A DNA stretch of 64,000 bases from Halorubrum yunnanense (GTDB lineage Archaea > Halobacteriota > Halobacteria > Halobacteriales > Haloferacaceae). The stretch covers positions 147,707 through 211,706 of the forward strand of contig NZ_JAODIX010000019.1 in assembly GCF_026586675.1 (NCBI RefSeq), written 5' to 3'. Numbering within the stretch: position 1 is the stretch's first letter; each line of letters begins with the position of its first letter. Positions 51,128 to 61,101 of the stretch are shown piece after piece. A program made the translations under genes and the position numbers. Below the pieces are notes generated by a model. That model did not search any database and was not told the DNA's origin. It was given only the letters and a program-made list of their open reading frames with translations.

Positions 51128-53908
51128 ATGAGCGATCTCGAAGCGGAGTACCGTCTCGATTACTTCGAGGAGGAGGGGTTCGTCCGGAAGGAGTGTGTCT
51201 CCTGCGGCGCACACTTCTGGACCCGGGACGGCGACCGCGAGCTCTGCGGGGAGCCGCCCTGCGAGGACTACAGCTTCATCGACGACCCCGGCTTTCCGGA
51301 GTCGCACTCGCTGTCGGAGATGCGAGAGGCGTTCCTCTCGTTCTTCGAGGCGCACGAGCACGAGCGGATCGACCCGTACCCGGTCGCGGCGAACCGCTGG
51401 CGCGACGACGTCCTCCTCACGCAGGCGTCGATCTACGACTTCCAGCCGCTCGTCACGTCGGGGCAGACCCCGCCGCCGGCGAACCCCCTCACCATCTCAC
51501 AGCCCTGCATCCGGATGCAGGACATCGACAACGTCGGCAAGACGGGCCGGCACACGATGGCGTTCGAGATGATGGCCCACCACGCGTTCAACACGCGCGA
51601 GGAGGTCGACGAGGACGAGTACGCCTACCACGGCGAGGTGTACTGGAAAGACGAGACGGTCGCGTACTGCGACGAGCTGTTCGAGAGCCTCGGCGCCGAC
51701 CTCGAGGAGATCACCTACATCGAAGACCCCTGGGTCGGCGGCGGCAACGCGGGGCCGGCGATCGAGGTCATTTATAAAGGCGCCGAGCTGGCCACGCTCG
51801 TCTTCATGTGCATGGAGCGAGACCCCGACGGCGACTACGAGATGAAGGACGGGCACACGTACTCGTTCATGGACACGTACATCGTCGACACCGGCTACGG
51901 GCTCGAGCGGTGGACGTGGATGAGCCAGGGGACGGCGACCGTGTACGAGGCCGTCTACCCCGACGCGATCGAGTTCCTGAAGGAGAACGCGGGGACCGAC
52001 TACGACGAGGCGGAGCGCGAGCTCGTCCACCGCGCCGCGAAGCTCTCCGGCCGACTCGACATCGACGACGTCGACGACGTGGAGGACGCGCGCGGCGAGA
52101 TCGCCGACCGGCTCGGCGTCGACGTCGACCGCCTCCGCGAGCTGGTCGAGCCGCTCGAATCGATCTACGCGATCGCCGACCACTCGCGGACGCTCGCGTA
52201 CATGTTCGGCGACGGGATCGTCCCCTCGAACGTCGGCACGGGCTACCTCGCGCGGATGGTGCTGCGGCGGACGAAGCGGCTCGTCGACGAGGTCGACGTG
52301 GATGCGCCCCTCGACGAACTCGTCGACATGCAGGCCGAGCGGCTCGGCTACGAGAACCGCGACACGATCCGGGAGATCGTCCGCACCGAGGAGCGGAAGT
52401 ACCGGGAGACGCTCGAGCGCGGCTCCCGGAAGGTAGAGTCGCTCGCCGACGAGTACGCCGGCACCGGCGAGCCGATCCCGACCGAGACCCTCCTGGAGCT
52501 GTACGACTCCCACGGGATCCAGCCGGACATGGTCGCGGACATCGCGGCCGACCGCGGCGCGACGGTCGACGTACCGGACGACTTCTACGCGCTCGTCGCC
52601 GACCGCCACGAGGAGGAAGACGCCGACGAGGGCGGCGACGACGCTGACGAGCGGCTCGGCGACCTCCCCGAGACGGAGAAGCTGTTCTACGACGACCAGA
52701 GCCGGACCGAGTTCGAGGCGGTCGTCCTCGACGTCTTCGAGCGCGACGAGGGGTGTGACGTCGTCTTGGACCAGACGATGTTCTACCCGGAGGGCGGCGG
52801 CCAGCCCGCTGACCGCGGCCAGCTCACTGTCGGCGAGACGACGGTCGACGTCGTCGACGTCCAGGAGGAGGACGGGGTCGTCCTCCACCGGACGGACGCC
52901 GCCCCCGGGAAAGGCGAGTTCGTCAGGGGCCAGGTCGACGGCGACCGCCGCGACCGACTGCGCGCGCACCACACGACGACGCATCTGATCGGTCACGCCG
53001 CCCGCGAGGTGCTCGGCGAGCACGTCCGGCAGGCGGGCGCACAGAAGGGGATCGACTCCTCGCGGCTCGACGTCCGCCACTTCGGTCGGATCACTCGCGA
53101 GGAGGCCAGGCGCATCGAGCGCGTCGCCAACGACCTCGTCCGCGACGACGTGCCGGTGCGGCAGGAGTGGCCCGACCGGAACGAGGCCGAGGCCGAGCAC
53201 GGCTTCGACCTCTACCAGGGCGGCGTCCCGCCGGGAACCAACGTCCGGCTGATCCACGTCGGCGACGCCGACGTGCAGGCGTGCGCGGGTACCCACGTCG
53301 ACCGGACCGGCGAGATCGGCGCCGTGAAACTGCTGAAGACGGAGCCCGTCCAAGACGGCGTTGAGCGCATCGTGTTCGCCGCGGGCGGCGCGGCGATCGA
53401 GGCCACCCAGCGCACGGAGGACGCGCTGTACGACGCGGCCGACGTGCTCGACGTTGACCCGCTCGACGTCCCCGAGACGGCCGAGCGGTTCTTCGACGAG
53501 TGGAAGGCGCGGGGCAAGGAGATCGAGTCGCTGAAAGAGGAGCTCGCGGCCGCGCGGGCCTCCGGCGGCGCCGACGCCGAGGAGGCCGAGGTCGGCGGGG
53601 CCACGGCCGTGATCCAGCGGCTTGACGGCGACGCCGACGAGCTGCGCGCCACCGCGAACGCCCACGTCGACGACGGGAAGGTCGCGGTCGTCGGCAGCGG
53701 GGCCGACGGCTCCGCGAGCTTCGTCGTCGGCGTCCCCAACGGCGTCGACGTCAACGCCGGGCAGGTCGTCGCCGACCTCGCTGGCCGCGTCGGCGGCGGC
53801 GGCGGCGGCCCCCCGGACTTCGCGCAGGGCGGCGGTCCCGACGTCGACGCCCTCGAGGACGCGCTCGCCGCGGCGCCAGACGTCCTTCGTAGCCTTCAGG
53901 AGGCCTGA
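51128..53908 (+). CDS. alaS: Alanyl-tRNA synthetase
   Basis: 926-residue class II synthetase of the archaeal type. An N-terminal extension with [20 protein letters not shown] carries zinc-like cysteines. The class II core has [17 protein letters not shown], and [19 protein letters not shown]. The editing domain has [20 protein letters not shown] and the [18 protein letters not shown] motif. The C-terminal domain ends [17 protein letters not shown], the alaS glycine-rich tail. Divergent from the srp19-gar1 unit. Confidence 0.95.
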   Translation: MSDLEAEYRLDYFEEEGFVRKECVSCGAHFWTRDGDRELCGEPPCEDYSFIDDPGFPESHSLSEMREAFLSFFEAHEHERIDPYPVAANRWRDDVLLTQASIYDFQPLVTSGQTPPPANPLTISQPCIRMQDIDNVGKTGRHTMAFEMMAHHAFNTREEVDEDEYAYHGEVYWKDETVAYCDELFESLGADLEEITYIEDPWVGGGNAGPAIEVIYKGAELATLVFMCMERDPDGDYEMKDGHTYSFMDTYIVDTGYGLERWTWMSQGTATVYEAVYPDAIEFLKENAGTDYDEAERELVHRAAKLSGRLDIDDVDDVEDARGEIADRLGVDVDRLRELVEPLESIYAIADHSRTLAYMFGDGIVPSNVGTGYLARMVLRRTKRLVDEVDVDAPLDELVDMQAERLGYENRDTIREIVRTEERKYRETLERGSRKVESLADEYAGTGEPIPTETLLELYDSHGIQPDMVADIAADRGATVDVPDDFYALVADRHEEEDADEGGDDADERLGDLPETEKLFYDDQSRTEFEAVVLDVFERDEGCDVVLDQTMFYPEGGGQPADRGQLTVGETTVDVVDVQEEDGVVLHRTDAAPGKGEFVRGQVDGDRRDRLRAHHTTTHLIGHAAREVLGEHVRQAGAQKGIDSSRLDVRHFGRITREEARRIERVANDLVRDDVPVRQEWPDRNEAEAEHGFDLYQGGVPPGTNVRLIHVGDADVQACAGTHVDRTGEIGAVKLLKTEPVQDGVERIVFAAGGAAIEATQRTEDALYDAADVLDVDPLDVPETAERFFDEWKARGKEIESLKEELAAARASGGADAEEAEVGGATAVIQRLDGDADELRATANAHVDDGKVAVVGSGADGSASFVVGVPNGVDVNAGQVVADLAGRVGGGGGGPPDFAQGGGPDVDALEDALAAAPDVLRSLQEA

Positions 53909-53929
53909 GACGGCCCCTGAGAGCCCCGT

Positions 53930-54736
53930 ATGCCTCACGGCAACAACGCCGGCGTCTCGATCCGGTACGAGGTCGACGCCCCCGACGCGGGCGACCCCGA
54001 CGAGGCGGTCGTGTTCTGCGGCGACGTCGGCCTCGGCGCGTGGCAGTTCGGCTGGCAACACGCCGCGCTCGCGGGCCCCCACACGGTGATCACGCCCGAG
54101 ACGCGCGGCGTCGGCCGGTCGGACGCGCCGCCCGGGCCGTACACGGTCGAAGCGCTCGCGAGCGACGTCGACGCGGTGTGCGCCGCGGAGGGAGTCCGGA
54201 ACGCCCACCTCGTCGGGTACGGGCTCGGCGGGATGGTCGCGCTCGCGGCCGCCCTCGGCTCCTCGCGCCCGGCGAGCCTGACGGTCGTCGGCGCGCCGCC
54301 CGCAGGCGACGCCTACAAGCCCGACGGCGTGTGGGCCGACCCCTCGGACGCGACGGCGGTGGAGCGGTCGCTCAACGGGCTCCTCTCGGCCGGCTTCCGC
54401 GAGACGCATCCCGACGCGCTCCCACGGATCGCCGAGTGGCGCCTCGCCGAGGACGCCGGCCCCGAGGCGTTTGAGGCCCACCGCGCGGCCGTCGACGGGT
54501 TCGACCTCTCTGACCGGCTCTACGAGCTCACGACCCCGACCCTCGTCGTCCACGGGACGGACGACGCCGCCTGTCCGGTGACGGCGGGCGAGACGCTCGC
54601 GGAGGGGCTCCCCCGCGGCGAGCTCCACGCGGTCGAGGACGCGCGCCACCTCGTCGGCGTCGAGGCGTCGGCTGCGGTCAACGACGCGCTGTCTGGGTGG
54701 CTCGCGGAGCACGCCGCGGACCCGTTCTCCGGGTAG
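53930..54736 (+). CDS. Alpha/beta-hydrolase fold protein lacking the nucleophile
   Basis: 268-residue alpha/beta-hydrolase fold protein. The nucleophile elbow, normally GxSxGG, reads GYGLGG: Gly98 stands where Ser should be. The other triad members seem kept, Asp at about 211-212 in HGTDDAACP and His240 in ARHLVG. The oxyanion-side strand VVFCGDVGLGAWQFG is present. It probably cannot act as an ordinary esterase; a binding role or a different chemistry is possible. It follows alaS by 21 bases on the same strand. Confidence 0.82.
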   Translation: MPHGNNAGVSIRYEVDAPDAGDPDEAVVFCGDVGLGAWQFGWQHAALAGPHTVITPETRGVGRSDAPPGPYTVEALASDVDAVCAAEGVRNAHLVGYGLGGMVALAAALGSSRPASLTVVGAPPAGDAYKPDGVWADPSDATAVERSLNGLLSAGFRETHPDALPRIAEWRLAEDAGPEAFEAHRAAVDGFDLSDRLYELTTPTLVVHGTDDAACPVTAGETLAEGLPRGELHAVEDARHLVGVEASAAVNDALSGWLAEHAADPFSG

Positions 54737-54814
54737 CGCGACCGCGCTCCGCGACCGCGGTAGCGCTTCCCGACGTCGCAACCGTTTTGCCTCCGTCCCT
54801 TCTCAGTGCGTCCA

Positions 54815-55531
54815 ATGACACGTCTCCGGTTCGCCCTGCTGAACGCGGCCCACGACGGCGCGAACACCCGGCGGAACTTCCGCCGGGAGCTCGACGCCGA
54901 CCTCGTGGAGTTCGACGCGACCGGCGGTCACCTCCCCGCCGACACCGACTTCGACGGGGTCGTCGTCACCGGGTCGCGCTCGTCCGTCTACTGGGACGAG
55001 GAGTGGATCCCCCCGCTCGTCGACTACGTCGCCGAGGCCGCCGACGCCGGTCTCCCGGTTCTCGGCGTCTGTTACGGTCACCAAGTCCTCGCGGAGGCGC
55101 TCGGCGGGCGCGTGGCGGGGATGGACGAGTTCGAGATCGGGTACAACGTCGTGCGCCGGCGCGGCGACGACGAACTGTTCGACGGGATTGACGAGGAGTT
55201 CATGGCCTTCACTACCCACGGCGACGCCGTGGTCGAACTCCCGCCGACCGCGACGCTGCTCGCCGAGAACGACCACGGCGTCCACGCGTTCCGCGACGGC
55301 CACTGCTGGGGCGTCCAGTTCCACCCCGAGTACGACGTCGACACCGCCCGCGAGGTCACCGAGGGGAAACGCGAGCGCCTCGGCGACGCGCGGGTGGACG
55401 CCGTCCTCGAAGAGATCACCTCGGAGGCGCACGACGCCGCCTGCGAGGTGAAGGGACTGTTCGATAACTTCGCCGAGTACGCCCAGCGGCTGCGGGCGGA
55501 CCGGACGTCGCGGGCGGCCGCGGACGACTGA
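54815..55531 (+). CDS. Class I glutamine amidotransferase (GMP-synthase-like)
   Basis: 238-residue stand-alone amidotransferase domain. Nucleophile Cys in GVCYGHQVLAEALGG, with His and Glu in VQFHPEYDVDTAREV; FDGVVVTGSRSSVYWDEEW matches the GATase1 proteins annotated as GMP-synthase-like. It should hydrolyse glutamine or a gamma-glutamyl compound; no partner synthase lies beside it. The start MTRLRFALLN is chosen over one three codons upstream. True GMP synthase subunit A is at 14.6 kb, so this is a separate function. Confidence 0.85.
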   Translation: MTRLRFALLNAAHDGANTRRNFRRELDADLVEFDATGGHLPADTDFDGVVVTGSRSSVYWDEEWIPPLVDYVAEAADAGLPVLGVCYGHQVLAEALGGRVAGMDEFEIGYNVVRRRGDDELFDGIDEEFMAFTTHGDAVVELPPTATLLAENDHGVHAFRDGHCWGVQFHPEYDVDTAREVTEGKRERLGDARVDAVLEEITSEAHDAACEVKGLFDNFAEYAQRLRADRTSRAAADD

Positions 55532-55621
55532 CCGGCCGCGTCGCGAGTCCGTTTCGATCCGGTCGAGGGGACCCCCGCCCGGGTCGAACACCCTTATACC
55601 GCTCCCGCCCGGAACCACGGT

Positions 55622-57511
55622 ATGAACGTAGTACCGGACACCAGTGCGGTCGTCGACGGCCGCGTGTCCGAACGCGTCGCGGACGGGACATACGAGGGGG
55701 CCGCGGTGCTCGTCCCCGAGGCCGTCGTCGGCGAGCTGGAGTCGCAGGCGAACGACGGGCTGGAGTCCGGATGGGACGGCCTGAGCGAGCTCAAGCGGCT
55801 CGCCGACCTCTCAGACGAGGGCGCGATCGACCTGGAGTACGTCGGCGAGCGCGCCGACGGCGACGCCCGCTCGCACGCCCACGAGGGCGACGTCGACGCC
55901 CTGATCCGAGACATCGCCGCCGACCGCGACGCCGCGCTCCTCTCCAGTGACGTCGTCCAGGCGGAGGTCGCCCGCGCGAAGGGGATCGACGTCGAGTACG
56001 TCGAGCCGGTCGCCCGCGGCGTCGTCGACGAGCTCCCGATCCGCGAGTTCTTCACCGAGGAGACGATGTCGGTCCATCTCAAGACGGGGACGAAGCCGAA
56101 GGCCAAGCGCGGCAGCCTCGGGGAGATGCGGTACGTCGACATCGACGAGGCGGAGACGAGCGAGGCGCAGATGGACGAGTGGGCGACCGGGATCGTCGAC
56201 CTGGCTCGTCAGTCCAACGAGGGGTTCATCGAGCTCTCGGACGACGGGATGGACATCGTCCAGTTCCGCGACTACCGGATCGCGGTCGCGCGGCCCCCGT
56301 TCGCGGACGGGATCGAGATCACGGCCGTCAGGCCGATCGCGAAGACGACGCTCGACGACTACGAGTTCGCCGACGAGCTTCGCGACCGGTTCAAAGAGCG
56401 GAAGCGCGGCGTGCTCATCTCCGGCTCGCCCGGCGCCGGGAAGTCGACGTTCGCGCAGGCGGTCGCGGAGTTCTTAAACGACAGCGACTACGCGGTGAAG
56501 ACGATGGAGAAGCCGCGCGACCTCCAAGTCGGGCCGGAGATCACCCAGTACGGCGCGCTCGGCGGGGAGATGGAGAACACGGCCGACTCGCTCCTCCTGG
56601 TCCGCCCCGACTACACCATCTACGACGAGGTCCGGAAGACGAACGACTTCGAGGTCTTCTCGGACATGCGGATGGCCGGCGTCGGGATGGTCGGCGTCGT
56701 CCACGCCTCGCGCGCGATCGACGCGCTCCAACGGCTCGTCGGTCGGGTCGAGCTCGGGATGATCCCGCAGATCGTCGACACGGTCGTGTACATCGAGGCC
56801 GGCGAGGTCCACACCGTCTACGACGTGACGACCGAGGTGAAGGTGCCTGCCGGGCTCACCGCCGAGGACCTCGCCCGCCCGGTGATCCAGGTGTCGAACT
56901 TCGAGACCGGCACCCCGGAGTACGAGATCTACACGTTCAACCGGCAGGTCGTCACGGTCCCACTGAACGACGAGGACGGCGAGGGGGAACGCGAGACTGG
57001 CGTCGGCCGCATCGCCAAACAGGAGATCGAACGCGAGATCAAGTCGGTCGCGCACGGCCACGTCGACGTCGAACTCAAAGGGAACGACGAGGCGGTCGTC
57101 TACGTCTCCGAGGGCGACATCGGCACCGTCATCGGGAAGGGCGGTGGCCGCATCAGCGACATCGAGAACCGGCTCGGCATCGAGATCGACGTCCGCACCC
57201 ACGACGAGAAGCCGGGCGGGCCCGAGGACGCCGCTCACGGCGCGAACGGGCAGGGCGGCGGTCGGGGCGGCCAGGTCGGCGAAGAGCGCGGCACCGTCGT
57301 CCAGCCGGAGATCACCTCGCGGCACGTCGTCATCGACGTCGACGACGGCGTCGGCGAAACGGTCGAGGTGCGCGCGGACGGCGAGTACCTCTTCACCGCC
57401 ACCGTCGGCCGCGGCGGCGAGGTCCAGGTGTCCCGCGGCTCCGCGATCGCCGAGGAGCTGGAAGACGCCATCGACCGCAAACGGACCGTGACGGTCGTTC
57501 CGGCGCGCTGA
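55622..57511 (+). CDS. PIN domain - ATPase - KH domain protein
   Basis: 629 residues. An N-terminal PIN nuclease-like domain (MNVVPDTSAVVDGRV, then LSSDVVQAEVARAKGI) is followed by a secretion-type (PilT/VirB11-like) ATPase with Walker A GSPGAGKST at 268-276 and KTNDFEVFSDMRMAGVGMVG, and a KH RNA-binding domain at about 501 (GTVIGKGGGRISDIENRLGI). A low-complexity GGQGGG linker and a TRAM-like beta domain end it. The architecture is conserved across archaea and suggests RNA processing or a ribosome-linked role; none is proven. Confidence 0.87.
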   Translation: MNVVPDTSAVVDGRVSERVADGTYEGAAVLVPEAVVGELESQANDGLESGWDGLSELKRLADLSDEGAIDLEYVGERADGDARSHAHEGDVDALIRDIAADRDAALLSSDVVQAEVARAKGIDVEYVEPVARGVVDELPIREFFTEETMSVHLKTGTKPKAKRGSLGEMRYVDIDEAETSEAQMDEWATGIVDLARQSNEGFIELSDDGMDIVQFRDYRIAVARPPFADGIEITAVRPIAKTTLDDYEFADELRDRFKERKRGVLISGSPGAGKSTFAQAVAEFLNDSDYAVKTMEKPRDLQVGPEITQYGALGGEMENTADSLLLVRPDYTIYDEVRKTNDFEVFSDMRMAGVGMVGVVHASRAIDALQRLVGRVELGMIPQIVDTVVYIEAGEVHTVYDVTTEVKVPAGLTAEDLARPVIQVSNFETGTPEYEIYTFNRQVVTVPLNDEDGEGERETGVGRIAKQEIEREIKSVAHGHVDVELKGNDEAVVYVSEGDIGTVIGKGGGRISDIENRLGIEIDVRTHDEKPGGPEDAAHGANGQGGGRGGQVGEERGTVVQPEITSRHVVIDVDDGVGETVEVRADGEYLFTATVGRGGEVQVSRGSAIAEELEDAIDRKRTVTVVPAR

Positions 57512-57637
57512 CGCGGTCGACGGGGTCGCGGGCGTTCACCCCGCTGCCGTCGTTCGACGCCGATTATTTCGTCGATCGTCGTAATTCATCCCTCCTGAAA
57601 GATAACGCTTTTTTGGCGGTGGTCGGAACGTCACTCC

Positions 57638-58795
57638 ATGTCAGACGAGTTAAAGCGCGGGCTCGAAGGCGTCCTCGTCGCGGAGTCGGAGCTGAGCCAC
57701 GTCGACGGCGAGGTCGGCAAGCTCGTGTACCGTGGGTACGACATCGAGGACCTCGCTCGGGGAGCGAGCTACGAGGAGGTGCTGTACCTCCTCTGGCACG
57801 GCTCGCTGCCGACCCGCGAGGAGCTCGACGCGTTCGCCGCGGACCTGGCCGCGGAGCGGACCGTCGACGACGACGTGCTCGACACGGTCCGGACGCTGGC
57901 CGAGGCCGACGAGCGTCCGATGGCGGCCCTCCGAACGGCCACCTCCATGCTGTCGGCGTACGACCCCGACGGGAACGTCGACGAGGGCGACGACGGTCCC
58001 ACGGAGACGGCCCGGCGTCAGGGCCGTCGGATCACCGCGAAGGTCCCCACGGTGCTCGCCGCGTTCGAGCGCGCGCGCCAGGGCGAAGACCCCGTCGCGC
58101 CGGACCCGGACCTCTCGTACGCCGGGAACTTCCTCTACATGCTCACCGGGACCGAGCCCGACGCGGTTAGCGAGGAGACGTTTGACATGGCCCTGACGCT
58201 CCACGCCGACCACGGGCTCAACGCCTCGACGTTCACGGCGATGGTGATCGGCTCGACGCTGGCCGACGTCTACTCCGGCGTCACCGGCGGTATCGGCGCG
58301 CTCTCCGGGTCGCTCCACGGTGGGGCGAACCAAGACGTGATGCAGGTCCTCCACGAGATCGACGACTCCGAGAAGGACCCCGTCTCGTGGGTGAAAGACG
58401 CCCGCGAGGACGGCCGCCGGATCCCCGGCTTCGGCCACCGCGTGTACAAGGTGAAGGACCCGCGCGCGAACATCCTTCAAGAGAAGCTCCGCGACCTCTC
58501 CGAGTCCTCCGGCGACACGAAGTGGCTGGACTACACGACCGCGATCGAGGAGTACCTGACCGACGAGGGGCTCCTGGAGAAGGGGATCGCCCCGAACGTC
58601 GACTTCTACTCCGGCTCCGTCTACGACTCGCTCGGCATCCCGGTCGACATGTACACGCCCATCTTCGCGATGAGCCGCGCCGGCGGCTGGATCGCTCACA
58701 TGGTCGAGTACCAGGCTGATAACCGCCTCATTCGCCCGCGCGCCCGGTACACCGGTCCCGAGAGCGCCGAGCTCGTCCCGATCGACGAGCGGTAG
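57638..58795 (+). CDS. citZ: Citrate synthase
   Basis: 385-residue TCA-cycle enzyme condensing acetyl-CoA with oxaloacetate. Active-site segments: LVYRGYDIEDLARGASYEEV, LTLHADHGLNASTFTAMV with the first His, SLHGGANQDVMQVLHEI and IPGFGHRVYKVKDPRANIL, with GSVYDSLGIPVDMYTPIFA carrying the Asp. The length is that of the short archaeal/Gram-positive type. It is convergent with the flavoprotein at 58.8 kb. Confidence 0.95.
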   Translation: MSDELKRGLEGVLVAESELSHVDGEVGKLVYRGYDIEDLARGASYEEVLYLLWHGSLPTREELDAFAADLAAERTVDDDVLDTVRTLAEADERPMAALRTATSMLSAYDPDGNVDEGDDGPTETARRQGRRITAKVPTVLAAFERARQGEDPVAPDPDLSYAGNFLYMLTGTEPDAVSEETFDMALTLHADHGLNASTFTAMVIGSTLADVYSGVTGGIGALSGSLHGGANQDVMQVLHEIDDSEKDPVSWVKDAREDGRRIPGFGHRVYKVKDPRANILQEKLRDLSESSGDTKWLDYTTAIEEYLTDEGLLEKGIAPNVDFYSGSVYDSLGIPVDMYTPIFAMSRAGGWIAHMVEYQADNRLIRPRARYTGPESAELVPIDER

Positions 58796-58842
58796 GGAGG
58801 CGGCGGGTCCTCGACGCGCGAATCCTTTTATAAATAGACGGC

Positions 58843-60078
58843 TTACGATTCCAGCCGCTCGCGGGCGAACTTCCCCAGCAGCGGGAGGTCGTCGAAGTGG
58901 AGGAGCTTCGCCATCGCGGCCTTGTCGCCCTGGTTCGCCTTCTCCAGCGTGTTGTCGTCGGTCCGACTGAGATCGCGCATGAGCCGGTCGTACCGCTCGT
59001 TCGGCGCGAGGTACAGCAGCCGGGTGAGCATCAGCCGGGAGCGCATCCGGGGGGCCACGTCGCGGTGCCAGAGCCGGTCGTAGACGGCGAGGCTCTCGGC
59101 GTCCAGCCGCTTCTCCGAGTCTGTGAGGCACCGGTCGATGGTGGCGGCCGCGGCCCGGGCGGACTTCATCCCCTTGTGGATCCCCTCGCCCCACAGCGGG
59201 TCGATGGTGGGGACCGTGTCGCCGATGGCGATGAAGCGGTCGGTGTGCATCTCGTCGGGCATCTGGATGTGCGCGGAGCCGCGGTGGATCGTGTTGTCGA
59301 TCTGTTCGGCGTCCGCGAACCGGGGGTCCCGCTCGATCCAGTCCTCGAGGTAGCCGTCGACGGTCTTCCCCTCCTCGGCGAACTCGCGGTGGCGGTCGTT
59401 CTGGATATAACAGATGCCGACCTTCGCGGTGTCCTCCCCGGTCGCGAAGATCCACGAGTAGCCGCCGGGCGCGATGTCGTGGTCGAGCCGGAGCATCATC
59501 GCCCGCCGCAGGTCGGCGTACTCGGGGTGGTTCATCTCGACGCCCTCCATCTCGTACTCGATGCCGATCGCCTGGTGTTTCCGCTCCAACTCGACCACGT
59601 CGAGCGCGGTCGCGAGCGGCGCGGCCGGACCCGTGGCGTCGACGACCACCTCGGCGTACACCTCCTCGTCGCCGTCGTACCGAACCCCCTCGATGACGTC
59701 GTCGTCGTCGAGGATCGGGCGGGAGACGCGAGAGTCGAACCGGTACTCCGCGCCGTTGTCTCGGCCGTCCTCGACGAGGAACCGCTTGAAGTCGGCGAAC
59801 TCCAGGACGGCGCCCGGCTGGTAGCTCTCGTAGTAGCTGTTCGGCGACTCCAACACCACGTCGTCGGTGTACGACATCACGACGTCGTCGGGGATCCCGA
59901 AGGCGGACATCATCGACGGGAACGTCCCCGCGGTCGACTTGTTGCTCTGGCGGGGGAAATCGGCTTCCGGCTCGGTTTCGAGAACGACGACGTCGTAGCC
60001 GCGTCTCGCCAGGTCGCGGGCGCACTGCGCGCCCGCGGGCCCGGCGCCCGCGACGACGACGTCGTGGCGGTCACTCAT
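58843..60078 (-). CDS. Geranylgeranyl reductase family flavoprotein
   Basis: 411-residue FAD enzyme of the family that saturates the isoprenoid chains of archaeal lipids or quinones. VVVAGAGPAGAQCARDLARR is the FAD motif; GGYSWIFATGEDTAKVGICY is the substrate-cavity block and GDTVPTIDPLWGEGIHKGMK the second FAD contact. The substrate could be digeranylgeranylglycerophospholipid or menaquinone. The start MSDRHDVVV is by homology. It lies downstream of korAB on the same strand with a gap of about 150 bases. Confidence 0.88.
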   Translation of the reverse strand: MSDRHDVVVAGAGPAGAQCARDLARRGYDVVVLETEPEADFPRQSNKSTAGTFPSMMSAFGIPDDVVMSYTDDVVLESPNSYYESYQPGAVLEFADFKRFLVEDGRDNGAEYRFDSRVSRPILDDDDVIEGVRYDGDEEVYAEVVVDATGPAAPLATALDVVELERKHQAIGIEYEMEGVEMNHPEYADLRRAMMLRLDHDIAPGGYSWIFATGEDTAKVGICYIQNDRHREFAEEGKTVDGYLEDWIERDPRFADAEQIDNTIHRGSAHIQMPDEMHTDRFIAIGDTVPTIDPLWGEGIHKGMKSARAAAATIDRCLTDSEKRLDAESLAVYDRLWHRDVAPRMRSRLMLTRLLYLAPNERYDRLMRDLSRTDDNTLEKANQGDKAAMAKLLHFDDLPLLGKFARERLES

Positions 60079-60234
60079 ACATAATGTAATTCGGACCCAC
60101 GTAATTAGGCTTGCTGAAACCGGTCGCCAACGGGGTGTGACCCGGCTGGGTCGCCGAAATTTGGCTATCGACGGAGGTCGGAATACCGGCACTCTCGGGT
60201 CACGGAGAACGGCTCGGGAAAACGGGCGGCGCCG

Positions 60235-61098
60235 TCAGTAGAACTCGCGGACGAGGTCGGTCGCGCTCTCGGGCGCGCCGTCCGGGATGACGGACATGTC
60301 CTCGTCGACGCCGTGCTGCTCGTGGTACGGCATCGACTCCTCGTCTTGGTAGATGACGCCCTGGTACTCCTGTTCGGAGTTGAGGATGACGTCCTTGGCG
60401 GCCTCCTTGTCCGTCGGGTCGTGGTCCTCCTCCTTCAGGTCGACCAGCGAATCGCGGAAGTAGTCGTAGGTGTCGACGTCGTTGAAGGTGACGCACGGGG
60501 AGTAGACGTTCACGAAGCCGAACCCGTCGTGTTCGACCGCCTTCTGGATGATCTCCTGATGGCGGAGCGCGTCCGAGGAGAACGACTGCGCGATGAACGT
60601 CGCGCCCGACGCCAGCGCCAGCGCGTGCGGGTTGACGGGCGGCTGCTTCGGCCCGTCGGGAGTCGTCGAGGTCTCGAAGTCCTCTCGCGAGGTCGGGGAG
60701 GCCTGGCCCTTCGTCAGCCCGTAGATGCGATTGTCCATCACGACGTACGTCATGTCGACGTTGCGCCGGACGGCGTGGACGAAGTGGCCCGCCCCGATGG
60801 AGTAGCCGTCGCCGTCGCCGCCGGCGACCATCACTTCGATGTCGGGCCGCGCCATCTTGACGCCGGTCCCGACCGGGAGCGCGCGTCCGTGAACGCCGTG
60901 GAGCGCGTAGCTGTGCATGTACGTGCCGATCTTACCGGAACAGCCGATGCCGGCGACGACGAAGGTGTTGTCCGGGTCGTTCCCCGTCTCCGCGAGCGCC
61001 TTCATCATGCCGTTCATCGTCCCGAAGTCGCCGCATCCCGGGCACCAGGTCGGCTGCTTGTCGGACTTGAAGTCGGTGAATCGAATGTCTGAGCTCAT
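60235..61098 (-). CDS. korB: 2-Oxoacid:ferredoxin oxidoreductase beta subunit
   Basis: 287-residue subunit binding thiamine diphosphate and one [4Fe-4S] cluster. TWCPGCGDFGTMNGMMKAL and GIGCSGKIGTYM supply cluster cysteines, and GGDGDGYSIGAGHFVHAVRR with VVMDNRIYGLTKGQASPTS is the TPP/Mg motif. The size matches the 2-oxoglutarate (Kor) rather than the larger pyruvate (Por) subunit of haloarchaea. It follows korA after 3 bases. Confidence 0.92.
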   Translation of the reverse strand: MSSDIRFTDFKSDKQPTWCPGCGDFGTMNGMMKALAETGNDPDNTFVVAGIGCSGKIGTYMHSYALHGVHGRALPVGTGVKMARPDIEVMVAGGDGDGYSIGAGHFVHAVRRNVDMTYVVMDNRIYGLTKGQASPTSREDFETSTTPDGPKQPPVNPHALALASGATFIAQSFSSDALRHQEIIQKAVEHDGFGFVNVYSPCVTFNDVDTYDYFRDSLVDLKEEDHDPTDKEAAKDVILNSEQEYQGVIYQDEESMPYHEQHGVDEDMSVIPDGAPESATDLVREFY

Positions 61099-61101
61099 TG
61101 G

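Noticed and set aside
51770..51779. TTTATAAA inside alaS as a promoter or repeat edge
   Set aside because: It lies within conserved coding sequence with no repeat boxes next to it.
51497..54781. A reading frame of about 1090 codons antisense to alaS and the hydrolase gene
   Set aside because: High GC keeps antisense frames open. The translation is Val/Arg/Asp/Leu-rich with no domain, while the plus strand encodes a complete alanyl-tRNA synthetase.
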